Below the pieces are notes generated by a model. The model saw only the letters and a program-made list of their open reading frames with translations. It ran no database searches and was not told the DNA's origin. A stretch of DNA of 64,000 nucleotides from Anodontia alba. Taxonomy: Eukaryota; Mollusca; Bivalvia; Lucinida; Lucinidae. Both the position numbers and the translations under genes were made by a program. Positions 8,345 through 19,955 of this stretch are shown here, piece after piece. The stretch spans positions 78,098,263-78,162,262 of the forward strand of contig OZ024831.1 in NCBI GenBank assembly GCA_964016985.1. Direction: 5' to 3'. The first letter of the stretch is position 1; each line of letters starts with the position of its first letter.

Positions 8345-10519
8345 TTTAGCAAAAGTTTGCATATCTGGAACCAGTTTAAAACACTGCGTAATAGAGTTAT
8401 TGAATTGATTCGCAGGTCCAAGCAAGACTATTTTGATAAACTTGATAATACTCTCACTGATGCCAGTCCAAATTCCAAAGTTTTTCTGGAAAACGTCAAA
8501 ACAACTATTAAAACTTCAAAAAAACATCCCAATCAATTCCTACTCTCACACTCAGTAATGAATATGCAGAAACAGATTTACAAAAAGCAGATATGTTTAA
8601 TAAATATTTTGCTTCTCAGTCAGTTGTGGACGACCGCAATAAAACCCTGCCACCTCCAAAACCTGTACTTTTTGACTATCTTGACATCTATACGCCCAAA
8701 ACTGTTCAGGACGTATTTGACGGGCTTGTCGTGAACAAAGCATGTGGTCCAGACCTCATGAGTCCTCGACTTCTCAAAGAAGGTTCCGTTGTTCTTGCCG
8801 AACCATACTCTATCATATTTACATCTTCTCTGCAACTTGGGCATTTTCCTTCTCCTTGGAAAGACGGGAACCTAACTGCTTTGTACAGGAAAGATGACTG
8901 TTCATTACCTTCAAACTATCGACCCATCACTCTTCTATGTCAGCCCGGAAAAGGCATGGAGCGATGTATTCACAAAGAACTTTTAAATTACATACACGAA
9001 CATAATCTTCTCACGCCCCTCCAGTCTGGCTTTATCCCAGGAGACGCCATAACCTTCCAGCTGCTTCATACTTATCATATGTTCTGCGAAGCTGTTGATA
9101 GTGGTAAGGAGGTTCGTGTAGTCTTCTGTGATATAAGCAAGGCATTTGACAGAGTTTGGCACAGGGGACTAATCCATAAGTTAAGGGATATGGGATGCTC
9201 TGAAAGCCTGTTAAAATGGTTCACAAGTTACTTGTCTAACAGAAGACAGCGTATGTCCTGAATGGGCTGGCTTCTAAATGGACATTTATCACGGCTGGCA
9301 TGCCCCAAGGCTCAATTCTTGGACCGCTATTGTTCTTAGTTTACATAATGACATAGTAAATGAGCTACAAGCACAGACTATTTGCTGACGATACCAGCTT
9401 GTATATTGTTGTCGAAAATCCTAACAACGCGGCCGTTACCTTAAACAATGACCTGAGTTTTATCAGTACATGGGATGACGACTGGCTGGTTAACTTCAAC
9501 GCCATCAAAAATCTTTCTATGATCATGTCTCTGAAACGCGACCAGCCTCTTCATCCATCCCTCTATATGAATGGCGTTCTCGTCAGAAATACATCATCAC
9601 ACAAACATTTAGGGTTGACACTTGCAAATAATTGTAGCTGGACAGAACATATAAATAACATTACGAGCACTGCATGGCATAGGCTTAACTTACTACGTGT
9701 ACTGAATTTTAAAATTAACAGGAATGCTCTCGAATAAATGTACACTTCTTTCATCAGACCCCTCCTTGAATACAGTAATGTAGTTTGGGATAATGCAAAA
9801 ATACAGATAGCAAAAAGCAGTTGGAATCTGTAGCAAGAATAATAACAGGTGCAACAAAACTTTGCAGCATAGCTAAGCTCCACGCGGATCTCGGTTGGGA
9901 ATCTTTGCAAGCTAGACGCACGAAACAGAAACTTATTGTCTTCTATAAAATGCTAAATGGACTTACTCCAGAATATCTTCATACACTGCTACCACCAATT
10001 GTTCAAAATACCACTTCTTACAATCTAAGAAATTCCAATGATACACGCAATGTTCATGCTCGTACAAATTTATTCTATAACTCATTCCTTCCCTCCACAA
10101 TCCGAGCATGGAATGAACTTTCTGACGAAATTAAGTCAGTCCCTTCTGTTGCTACGTCAAGTTTAGATTGAACGGAGACCTACATAAGCCTCCTAAATAT
10201 TACAACACAGGATCACGAATTGGCCAAATTATGCATGCTAGGATTCGAATGGAGTGCAGCTCACTCAACTCGCATCTTTATAAGAAAAACATTGTACCCA
10301 GTCCCTCGTGTTCCTGTGGGAGGCTTCGAAAGTGCGTATCATTTCTTCTTTCAGTGTCCCAACTACTCAGAGGCCAGACGCCGACATCTTCCCAACAATC
10401 TAAATGACTATAATACTAACCAATTACTTCATGGTTTACCAGACGCTTCCAACACAGAAAATGAAGTTCTGTTCACCCAAGTCCAAGACTTTATAGTACA
10501 CTCGAAAAGATTTCTTTGA
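8345..10519 (+). pseudogene. LINE reverse transcriptase ORF, multiply frameshifted
   Basis: Order: LRNRVIELIRRSK (linker), ADMFNKYFASQ, KACGPDLMSPRLLKEGS, SNYRPITLLCQPGKGMER, LTPLQSGFIPGDA, FCDISKAFDRVWHRGL, AGMPQGSILGPLLFLVY and RLFADDTSLY. The downstream thumb region has HKHLGLTLANNCSW, then LGWESLQARR, and a C-terminal Cys motif with SPSCSCG and ESAYHFFFQCPNY; stop near 10517. The FADD aspartates are intact. Frameshifts occur in an A7 run near 8520, near 9250, near 9345-9385, near 9740-9820 and between 10170 and 10330. The element is therefore dead. Confidence 0.8.
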
Positions 10520-10888
10520 AGTACTTGTTCGCTTGGTGTATTAAGATCATAGCCAGCCATGCGGATTTAAGTGTCGATCGACAATGGGCAACGCATTTAG
10601 AAATATATGAATGACGAACAAGGCTAGCATGTCGCACGTATTGTCGGTTGTGTGGTCTCATAATCGATGACTATGAAAGATGCGCTTAACACTCTTCTAA
10701 TCGTCAGGTTGAATCACATTAGCTCATTAAGTTACCAGGAATACGTTTATCTTTCAACGCTAATGTAATACTACCCGATGCACTCCATCAACTGTCTCGA
10801 TATATCTATAGCTGTTACGGGAACACTAAATACAGATCAAATCAATCGATCAACTTACTTTACCGAAAGAGGTGCGACATGCTCCCTA

Positions 10889-11003
10889 ATTAATCATCAT
10901 CATCATCATCGTCATCATCATTACTATTATTGTTATCTCGTTATTATTATTATCATTATTATTATTAATATTATTATTATTATCATTATTATTATAGTTG
11001 CTA
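10889..11003 (+). repeat. CAT / ATT simple repeats
   Basis: CAT units turn into ATT units with few interruptions. The run lies in the LINE 3' region. An open frame across it encodes only poly-His and poly-Ile and is not a gene. Confidence 0.9.
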
Positions 11004-11726
11004 AATAATTACCAACATGCTATGTTTCCATCTACTCTTCACATGTTATTAGGCTGCTATATAATTTTCAGGAGATGATTTACATAAGCTCTTTTATCAA
11101 ATCCTGCACCTTATAATATTATGCTATGTATATGTGAAAAATGCTGAATAAAATATTGTTTAAGCCAATACTATTTAGCATGCTGGATAAAAATGAGGAC
11201 GCCCAGGGGTTTTGTGGAACAGGGGAACAAGGTCATTTATCTGTGAGAAGTAAGGAACAAAAGTCTAATAATAAAAAGAACAGAGGAACAAAAGTCTAAT
11301 AATAAAGTGAACAGAGGAACAAAGGCAATTAAAATCAACATTTTGATTATGGGGAACAAGGGAAAATGTCGATTTATTTCAGGAACATCGGAACAGGTGC
11401 TCCCTCCCTTCCTCCCTTCCCAGCAGGAGAGTCTAAAAATTTCAGTAGACAACATTTTGAAATATTTTTCTTATTTTTTCTAAAAAATAGTATTTGACAT
11501 TTCATGCAGATTGTCTCCTATGCAGGCTGTACCGGTTTATCTTGCACCTGGGCAGTTCCCTCCCCCCCCGCCCCCGGGGGACGAAGATACCCCAGGGTAT
11601 CTTGCCCCCCAGCCTGGGCAGCCCGCCCCCAGAAAACCTGACAGAAGTAAATTCAGAGAGATATAATAGAAGCATGCCTGCTTTTACCTTTTTTTGTCTT
11701 TACAAAAAGGTTTTAGGACCAAAATA

Positions 11727-12038
11727 CAGTTGAACTTCAATGGCTCGAACATCTTTGGGACCATGGAAATTTGTTGCCAGGTCAGGGGGCAAATGAGGAT
11801 AATTCAGGATTGTCTTTTCTAACGTATAAAATAATAGTATGTTGTGTGTACTCATTAGAATCGCCTCGATGAGGCGATTCTAATGAGAACACACAACATA
11901 CATTTTCAGGATAAATTAAGAAAATATCCTTAAATATTTGTTTTCTTGAGCTATCGGAAAAAATGTCCTACGGACTCAAAAACTAGTTCGAGTCACGGTA
12001 AACGAGCTATCCGTGTTCGAGCCATTGAGGTTACACTG
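11727..12038. mobile_element. pogo/Tigger-like MITE with TA target site
   Basis: Ends are CAGTTGAACTTCAATGGCTC and (complement) CAGTGTAACCTCAATGGCTC, with a GAAC following both. TA lies immediately outside each end (11725-11726, 12039-12040). TA duplication and CAGT ends fit Tc1/mariner-superfamily pogo/Tigger MITEs. Length is 312 bases with no coding capacity. Its middle holds the hairpin at 11841-11897. Confidence 0.75.
11841..11897. repeat. Hairpin repeat, GAATCGCCTC / GAGGCGATTC
   Basis: Arms 11841-11867 and 11871-11897 pair in 26 of 27 positions around the loop GAT. The core is the same as in the 2.4, 37.1 and 52.2 kb hairpins except for a paired C-to-T / G-to-A change that keeps the stem. 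Confidence 0.85.
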
Positions 12039-12540
12039 TACTGTGTTGTGAGCAGTTTGCGCCCAGCCTCATATAATCTTGTAAACTTAGCTCTTGATTT
12101 TTTTGTCCTTTTAAAACAATTTCCTGTTTTACAGATCATTTGATTTTTTCTATTATTTGCTATTATTTATCTTTCTCCCGACAGGAAGGGGTGGAGGGGT
12201 AAGATACCCTGGCCTGGGCAGCTTGCTCCCCACTCATGGAAACCTGGCAAACTCATATAAACTCAAACTTTCTATAAGACGTTGGGTTTGCCATATAACT
12301 GTTTTTATCTATTTTTCTCTTTACAGGAAGGAGTTTGGGCCAAAAATAGTGTGGCCTGAGAAGTTTGCTCCCAACCTCAGACACTCTTGTAAACAAAGTT
12401 TAGAATATTATTTCTATCCTTTTTAAAACAATTTCCCATTTAACAGGTCATTTGAATATTACATTTATATGCTATTATCTATCTTTCTAAAGACAGAAAG
12501 CGGTGGGAGCAGCCCCACTTGGCAAACTAAGATGTGAAAA

Positions 12541-13865
12541 GTTATTTAAAGACACATCGTCACCTGTATATGCATTAGACCTATAGTAGTGATTTTAGCA
12601 AGATGCGAAGACCATTTATACAATATAGTCATGTTAAACGAGTGTACTATTGCATGCGTTGATTGCGCTGCGCATCAGCGCAGTACTATTTGTATTTGGT
12701 TACAATGGTGAAATGTTGTAGTCTGTGAAATCTAGAGGCTTTACGAGGTGTGACTAAATATGTTCACCAGGAGTTAGCCTAAATACGTACTCTATTACGG
12801 ACTTTCACCGGCAGCTTTAACAAGATTAAACCACGAGATTTTTTAGAAAGAAACGTGCAAGATTTGATACTAAGAGTCTTAATTCACGAATAACTCTGTC
12901 TTCAGTCGGTTCTGTTGGTGTACTGTCTCGCATGCACTTCGCGTTTTAGTGATACCGCAATCGACTTTTTACAGCCGGTCTCCCTATTTGCCAACAAGAA
13001 CCGACAAGAAGTGACAAGAGCCGACAAGAACAGTTCTATGGTGACAAGAAGGTCCTAGACGTAATTACTGACATATATAATGTAATGTATTACATATTAC
13101 ATATTTTTGCACCTGTTAGAATTCCTTACACCCCCACCTTCCCGCCCGTTTATGGATTTTTTTTATTCGTAAACCGTTAATTGCTAACAGATGAAGAAAA
13201 GCTGTTGGCTAAGTTTAAAAAAAACCTGTTTTGTCTAAACCAGTTTTGGAAGAAGAAAATCAAAGAATATTTTAGAAAATTTGGAGTGTCTTATCTGTTT
13301 AAGAAAATTTAATAACATAAAGATAAAACAATATAATATGAGCCGTGACACGAGATAATTGTAATTGTCGTCCTCCGTAAACACATTCGATTGCGCATAT
13401 ACAGCCATCTAGTAGGTGCTCTCTGCGGACATGGAAATTTTGAACTTTCGGCTGAAGCAATCTTTTTGAGAGTACCGATGCTGATTTGGAACCAAAAGAA
13501 AGAAGGTGAAAAGTCTCAGCTTCTTCAAAAATTCCTATCCTTTGGCACGAAAAAAAAAAACTATCGCAAAGACAATTACATCTACCGACGGCAAACTTTC
13601 AATTCCGTCAACCACCCCTGTCGCAAGAAAGCCAGGACAAAGCAAGAAGAGGGTCTGCACCGACAAAACAGTAACCCCTCCAAAAAGAAAAACATTAGTC
13701 AATTTTGAATGATTTTAAAACAATTTGCGACAGATATTTTGTTCATTATTTTCTATAACAATAAAAACATTTCATTGAAAATTAATTTAACTTCAGTACA
13801 AAAGAATGATGATAGTCTTTATGAAATGGAAGACTTCGAAATGTTTTAATATTTTTGAACATGTT
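12541..13865. other. No gene seen; short GACAAGA repeat
   Basis: Mostly unique-looking sequence. A short run of GACAAGAA/GACAAGAG units lies at 13003-13052, and a small palindrome (CTGCGCATCAGCGCAG) at 12667-12684. An open frame at 13391-13708 ends in a lysine-rich tail but matches nothing I know, so I do not call it. Confidence 0.4.
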
Positions 13866-13867
13866 TT

Positions 13868-15210
13868 GTACCCCTGGCACGGCCTAACAGCCTGTAAGTT
13901 AACCAAATATGTTTGAAAAGTAGTCTTAATTATGGCACAATCTCTTCATTCCGTCAACAGTATAAAATCTTTTGATTTCTCTACTCTTTACACAACTATT
14001 TCTTATGATAAATTGAAATCTAAGTTAAAGGAAATTATCAACCAGTATTTCTTCCATAAGAATGGTGACCGTCACTTTCAGTATGTTGTCACTGGCTACA
14101 AAGACACATACTTCGTTCGGGATCACTCTGATGCACCACAAAAATACTCAGATGCAGATGTCATAAAGATGCTGGAATATCTAATCGACAATATTTTTGT
14201 GGAGTTCGGCGGACGAATATTTCAGCAAACAATCGATGGGTGCACGGTTGCTTGCCGACTTGTTTTTATACTCGTATGAGGCGGAGTTTGTACAAAGTCT
14301 CCTCAAAGCAGGCAAAAAACGCCTTGCACAACAATTCAATTTCACCTGTAGATATATAGATAATGTATTGTCTCTAAACAACACCAAATTTGCAGAGTAT
14401 TTGGAATTCATCTCACGTGAACTTGAAATAAAGTAAACAACTGAGACTGCAGCCTCCTCATATTTGGATTGTTATCTCTTTATTGACAATGGAAAGCTTA
14501 CTACTAGACTTTACGACAAACGGGATGACTTCAATTTCCCCATTGTTAACTTTCCATTGCTGAGCAGTAATATCCCTTCTGCACCAGCATACGGCGTTTA
14601 CGTATCACAGTAAATCCGTTATGCCAGAGCCTGTTCAAATTATCAGGACTTCATGGAGCGTGGGAAAGTACTCACAACAAAATTGTTGAGCCAGGGGTAT
14701 AAAAAAACCAAACTGGTAGCAACACTTAAGAAGTTCTATGGGAGACATCATGATCTGGTCAATCATGTGGCAGTTTCCAGAACTTTCTGATTTCTGATGT
14801 TTTTTGCCAATGACGAGCCGTAAGTAGACTTCCAAAACCCCGGACATACGCTTCTACCTACATTTCCTTCGTTCAGGCCTATGGGAATAGTGGGCGAAGC
14901 TTGCTTACCAACTGAAGCTTACTATACTAGTAATGCGGGCGCCTGATTACACCCTTTATTCTGGGGTCCATGTCTGTTGGTCTGAACATTCTGATTCGTC
15001 GTTCGTTTACGGATTTATGAGTTTCGATTATGGCTTGGGTACCATGACCACAACTACTTAACAAAAATCTAAAATGAACACATTGCATTGCAACGCAGTA
15101 AACCTCTGGTACGGTCTAACAGCCTGTAAGTTAATTATTGCCTGCAAGTTGCTTTCTTTAGCATACCTGGAATCTCTGGCACGGCCTAACAGCCTGTAAG
15201 TTAACCAGGT
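13868..15210 (+). repeat. Direct repeats flanking an RT remnant
   Basis: The string GGCACGGCCTAACAGCCTGT with trailing AAGTTAACCA occurs at 13876-13907 and 15178-15207. A variant (GGTACGGTCTAACAGCCTGT) lies at about 15111-15137. They bracket the RT remnant at 13925-14850 and could be terminal or pseudo-LTR repeats of that element. Confidence 0.55.
13925..14850 (+). pseudogene. Penelope-like RT remnant of a second type, no GIY-YIG seen
   Basis: Plus-strand fragments read SFDFSTLYTTISYDKLKSKL, then DTYFVRDHSDAPQKYSDADV, IDNIFVEFGGRIFQQTI, LLADLFLYSYEAEF, RYIDNVLSLNN and YLDCYLFIDNGKLTTRLYDK, and finally FMERGKVLTTKLLSQGY. This matches an abundant invertebrate RT family with PLE-type motifs (S-x-D-x-STLYT, MG...AP-LLADLF, Y-x-DD). 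In this copy the region that should carry IPMG..CAP is deleted (14235-14250), the catalytic box is YIDN instead of YIDD, and stops occur near 14436 and 14611. No endonuclease is recognised downstream. Assignment to PLEs is by motif style. Confidence 0.65.
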
Positions 15211-16600
15211 GTGTAAAAGGAAAAACTAATATGTTTTATAGGTCTGTATACTGTAATTTTAGAATGTACTGAATAACATAAAACAAACATATAGTGGGGA
15301 AATCTGAGCATGTTATCAAACATATGACATCATGGTCCACCACCTGATGAGACTGGCAGAGGAGTCGAAATAGGTTTCTTTTATGTGAAAAGTGACAAGT
15401 CAACACTTGTTCAACTACTTTCCCTTAAAGATTGTTGTCCATTCAAAGTTATTTGTATTTTGTTCATATTAAATAAAAAAAAAACATTTTGTATATTTGC
15501 ATTCTTTATAATTACAGTTAAATTAAAGGCAAATCGATTAAAAGCAGAAGTGAAGCCAATGATCAGGAATTGATACAATTGCCTCACACCTCCCATCCAA
15601 GACATCAAAGGGAAAGAAACACAAACATAAAAAACTCCACCATGATGAAAACGTCACAAGCAGGAAGCAACGGTTTTCTTTCCCATAAAATAGCCAAACG
15701 GCGATCCAAAATGAAAAGATACCAGCAATACATTATGCAAAGACAAGCTATAACAAAAATATAACCATGACAGAGGAACTGCCTTGGAACGGTCAGTAAA
15801 AATTATTTACTCGGGGGCTTAAATCAATTTTACATGGCCACAATCCTCTCCCTTGGATCTGTCGTAGTTTAGACAAATAATTTGTTCAGTCCGCATAAAG
15901 GATTTCTAACTCATCAGTGCAACATCTTTGAGAACATAAAAATCAAAGGACTACAGAGATGAAATAACGACGAGGACTCGATAGCATGAAATAACTAAAA
16001 TACTGGACCAAAAGATTCTAGATTCTTATGGTATGATGTATTGTCCTGTGAATTCTTGCAAACATTAGTACTAATAGTCTACTATTTGCGCAGCGCTAAT
16101 TTCTTTGCTGCTTTTGAGCAACTTTGTAGTTGTATCTTTTAAGATGTCCAGTAACAGGTAGTAAATTCGTACTCGGGTACTGACCCGAACCTCGGTACTC
16201 GGTAACTTGTTCCTCCCCTACTACAGAGTTAGTTGCCCTTGAGCAGCTAAGAAAATTATAATGTTTAATGGTGTCTCCGTGCTAGCTTTCATCATCAAAG
16301 TTGCCGGTAACCAGGACAGGCATAAAAGCTCGAACGATTTGATTTCGGGTCAGATCAGACTACTCACTTTGAAGTCCATGAATGGCGAAAATTTTACACT
16401 TTCGAACTTGAATATCTCTGAGGCCAGCTGGCCAATTTTCATCAAATTTTATGTGTAGCATCAATGTGGATGCGTAATGTATGTAGGCAGAGTGGATCAA
16501 AACGCTGGTGTCCATGGCAACAGAAAGCACCCATTGACTTATAATGGAGAAAAATAGTGTCGGACCACTGACTACGGAGTTAGCTGCCCTTGATCGTCTA
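15211..16600. other. No gene seen
   Basis: Several short open frames exist on both strands but none has recognisable motifs, splice context or codon pattern. I see no tandem repeats here. Confidence 0.4.
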
Positions 16601-17850
16601 AAAATTTTCCCAGACATACTCAACGAGGCGATTTGTTTTAGTTTTGCCTGGTGTTATTTTGTTCTTGTGTTTTTTCAGTCCTTTGAGCATTGGTATTACC
16701 TCGCTAGGGGAAGAGGGAGCTAATCCACGCACGTTTGTTTGATTTCCGCTTGTTTGGTTTTGTCTGTTTGCTATTCCTCTTCGTGTCTGGGAAGAGCTGC
16801 GGCTTGTCATTGTGGCACTCTCTTACCTTTTTTTTACGAAGGCTGTATCAAAATAGCGTAAACAAAGACTAAAACTCAGTTTTAACTCAATGGATTCAGC
16901 CAGGTCTGGAATTCTGTAGACGGGTTACGTGCGTATCTGTGTGAACTATAAGAGATGCCCACTGTATCGTGGTTTAAAGTAAGCTACCCATACATACCCG
17001 CGCACACTAACTTCAACATCATGACGTCCCTAGCAAACAATTTTAATCATTCTTTCTCAAAATATTTTCCGTGGTGCTCGATGCATTTACGGTGACGAGC
17101 GACCCACTCATCGTACACGCCTTCACATCAGCTGCTTTTCAAACTGCTCAACACTCGCAGGGTTTCCCGTCGGGAGTTTGTTGAAGTTTTGGAATCTATG
17201 TCCCCGTAATTGCGACTTAAAATAGGGGAATAAAGCAAAGTCTAAAGGTGCTAAATCTGGGCTGTAGGGCGCGTGAAGGAGTTTCTGAAAACCTGACACA
17301 TCCAGTTCTAGCTGTGTTGAACCGTAAATTTAACACTTCGTAAATTTCACGCCGTGAAGAATTGGTACCAATTCCTCACAGCGCGTGAATAATTGGTACC
17401 AATACGTCACGGATTTCATACCAATATTACTCACGCGTGAGAGAAATACACACGTAGTCAGATCTCATGTAGCAATCATGCATATTCTTCACATCGATAA
17501 AATACCCCTCAAAGCTGCTGCATTTTGCATTCGATTTCAATTCTTCACACGCATACCATAATTTTATAAACGTGGAAGGAAATTCCAATGTTTTACAGTT
17601 GGAACTTCTGGGACAAGAGTTAGAATGCTTTTAAAAGATGAGCCGAGTCGTGAGAAAACCTTTCCACGGTGTTTCCGACTAGACCCGCCAGCCCGTGTAA
17701 CTATAAAAGCAAGTCTTAGCAAGAGCTAATTTTTCTGCTAATGTTTTGTAATTACGTGGTTTCTGTTCGGAGGGTTTTCCTCTTCCTCTTGGTGCTTGGG
17801 ATAGGCTGCGTTGTTTTATTGTGACACTCCCTGGGCCTTCCATATAATTA
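16600..17850 (-). repeat. Two related segments of an unknown repeat
   Basis: Minus-strand segments at about 16745-16830 and 17765-17850 share a pattern. The first reads MTSRSSSQTRRGIANRQNQ and the second SVTIKQRSLSQAPRGRGKPS, preceded in both by a GTG(C/T)CACAAT-like stretch. They are diverged copies of one sequence, possibly an N-terminal basic region of a lost transposon protein. The identity is unknown. Confidence 0.3.
17048..17320 (-). pseudogene. C-terminal fragment of a mariner-type transposase
   Basis: Minus strand reads LLHAPYSPDLAPLDFALFPY, then FKSQLRGHRFQNFNKLP and SVEQFEKQL. After a one-base shift near 17127 it reads YDEWVARHRKCIEHHGKYFE with a TGA at 17048-17050. YSPDLAPxD is the third catalytic block of mariner/Tc1 transposases. 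The upstream catalytic Asp and the helix-turn-helix are absent. The fragment stops at about 17320, just where the GGTACC-palindrome element starts. Confidence 0.75.
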
Positions 17851-18638
17851 TTTTCAACTTCTGATTTAGAAACTTGGTATATTCTTCAATCAGTGTAACG
17901 AAAAACAAATGCGCTGATTCTTCTGAATGGTTACGGAGCTATTCTGTGCGCATTTGTTATTTTTATTTATTTATTTTTTATTTTTTTTTTTTTCTTTGTT
18001 TGATTTAGTGTCTGACGTCTACGATCAACATCTAAGGTTATTGACGGTCAGTTGACCTAACCACACTGTTCCTGGACAAACCTCCTGGAGGCAGTTAACC
18101 AGTACTTAGTGAAAATTCTTTCTCCATCGGCTGACAACTGCTCTACTGGAATCAGCGGAAGAGGATGATTGGTCGTAGCAATATTTTCATGAATTCTTCA
18201 CATGTAAGAGGAATTGGTACCAATTCTTCACATGTAAGAGGAATTGATACCAATTCTTCACACATGTAAGAGTAATTGGTACCAATTCTTCAAACCCCCA
18301 AAACACAGGTCACAGATGTGACGAATACTTACCAATTCTCTACACGTCAGAAATTATCAACGAATTCTTCACATGTGCGAGGAATTGGTACCAATTCTTC
18401 ACATGTGTGAGGAATTGATACCAATTCTTCACACCCGAGAAAAAGTCGCACCAGTTCTTCACAGGTGTGACGAATACTTACCAATTCTTCACACGTCAGC
18501 AATTATCAACATGAGAAATTTGAGCACAAATTTTAGACCCCCAAATTTATCGAAATTGACCATACGTAAATTTCACATTTGGCAAATGTGACGTATTGGT
18601 ACCAATTCTTCTTATGGGAAATGAGAAATTTACGGTGT
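17322..18638. mobile_element. Foldback-like element rich in GGTACC palindromes
   Basis: Outer ends are ACCGTAAATTT (17322) and AAATTTACGGT (to 18638). Inside each end lies AAGAATTGGTACCAAT or its complement. Many copies of GAATTGGTACCAATTC and TTCACATGTGTGA-like palindromes occur at 17355-17450 and especially 18190-18500. The unit there is about 30 bases. No transposase is encoded. The middle (18040-18110) contains a stretch resembling the SINE tail seen at 56.6 and 58.8 kb. No clear target-site duplication was found. Confidence 0.55.
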
Positions 18639-19900
18639 CTGCTGAGATCTGTGGCAAGGTACGTTTTCCTGGTGATAATGTTCTCTATATTGTCAATTAA
18701 CCGGAGTAGGATATAAAGCCGGCCCTCCATCCTGGACACCTCCACGCTGAGAAGGATTATCTCCACCGCGGGAACACTCTCTTCCTCTAGTTACAGCTAT
18801 ACTTAGACTGGCTGCTTTTGTGAATTTTCGCAGGGTCGTTTCGCTCCTGCAATCCGAAGAATTCTTAGAGTAGTATTAAATATTCATCTTTGCCACTTTG
18901 GAAGCTCTGAAAGTTGTATTTAACAGAAGTACGAAGAAGCCCATATATACAACAAATATCTTTAGAACTTCAGATATGTCGTCCTAATTTCGGAAACGGA
19001 TTACTTGGGAAGTAGTACTTTTGCAAGGGAGATAATAAGAGAAAGCACTCTACAAGAAAAAGCAATTAAATATAAAAAAGAAATAAAGAAAAAACACATT
19101 ATCTCTTGAATTTTATTATTTATAGTAATCGTTTTATTTTATTTTTTATTTTTTTATTTTTTTTTTATTTTATTTATTTATTTATTTATTTATTTATTTT
19201 TTTTTTTGTTTTATTTTACAATGAAATATAAAAAGTATAAATGTTTCTTAATTGTTGTTTAAAATTTTCTAGATTATTACGATTATACCAAATCAGTTAT
19301 ACGGCACCGAAATTACTAGCTCATGCACAATGACGGTTATGTATGTTTTTTCTCGTTATTAGATCATAATATCAGTAATAACAAGAAAACATTGATGCAA
19401 AGCATCAATACGCCGGGAAACTAATCTGTCATGCATTACTTAGCTCCCTATAGATCGTAGTATAGTGAAAAAATGTTATAATTTATGAAAGGTTGTAATT
19501 ATATAAATTATCGCAATACTCAACGATAAAAACTTTATAGACGTTATCAGAGCTACGTAAAAAAAATCAGCTATGATCGTCTGTTTTCTAGCCCGCATAC
19601 ATAATTACATGTCGCCATCCATAGCCTAGGCCGAACATACTATATCGGGTGTAGCAATGTTTCGTTCTTTTCTCCACTCATAACGTTTTCTTTCGGCCCA
19701 AATCTTTCCATGTTTGAATATCAAATTAAACTGTATTTAAAATGTACTCCTACGGGAAAACTGCTCATTTCTCTTTTAAATGAGCAAAACCCACATTGCT
19801 ACATTCATTCTACACAGTACTTCCCATTTTTAGTTCACTATGTTACCAATAGCACAGTTCTCTGCTGCAAAAGTGTGACTTTGAATAATAATAAAAAAAG
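18639..19900. other. No gene seen; T-rich stretch
   Basis: A run of TTTTA/TTTAT units lies at 19128-19212. The rest has no recognised coding or repeat family. One open frame on the minus strand (18533-18766) has no known motif. Confidence 0.4.
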
Positions 19901-19901
19901 C

Positions 19902-19955
19902 GGGGGGTTGGAGGGGGGCTGGGTCGGGGTGGGGAGGGGGGGAGGAGAGGGGGGG
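19902..19955 (+). other. G-run cluster, possible G-quadruplex
   Basis: At least seven runs of three or more G lie within 54 bases, spaced by one to four other bases. This satisfies the usual four-tract quadruplex pattern several times over. The surrounding sequence is not GC-rich. Confidence 0.6.

Larger units (their letters stand above)
8345..11165 (+). mobile_element. LINE (Jockey/CR1-like group), 5'-truncated and decayed
   Basis: Only the end of the endonuclease-RT linker, the RT and the C-terminal region remain. No APE endonuclease is seen upstream. A long 3' untranslated part follows the stop near 10519. It includes a CAT/ATT simple repeat (10889-11003) and ends near an AATAAA at about 11147. 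The APE-type group is inferred from the RT style and the C-terminal Cys motif. The exact clade cannot be settled by eye. Confidence 0.7.
11420..12540 (+). repeat. Diverged tandem repeat, CCTGGGCAG/CTTGCTCCCC units
   Basis: Related blocks (cctgggcagcttgctcccc, then acctgacagaa or acactcttgtaaac, then a T-rich stretch with ctttctcccgacagg or ctttacaggaagg) recur near 11530, 11600, 12040, 12205 and 12350. The unit is roughly 150-330 bases and quite diverged. A pogo-like MITE (11727-12038) splits the array. Confidence 0.55.

Noticed and set aside
10778..11008. Open frame with poly-His and poly-Ile
   Set aside because: Translation of CAT and ATT microsatellites.
18373..18591. Open frame with repeated MCEELVPILH-type phrases
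   Set aside because: It is the translation of the ~30-base palindrome array; unit length in codons explains the repetition.
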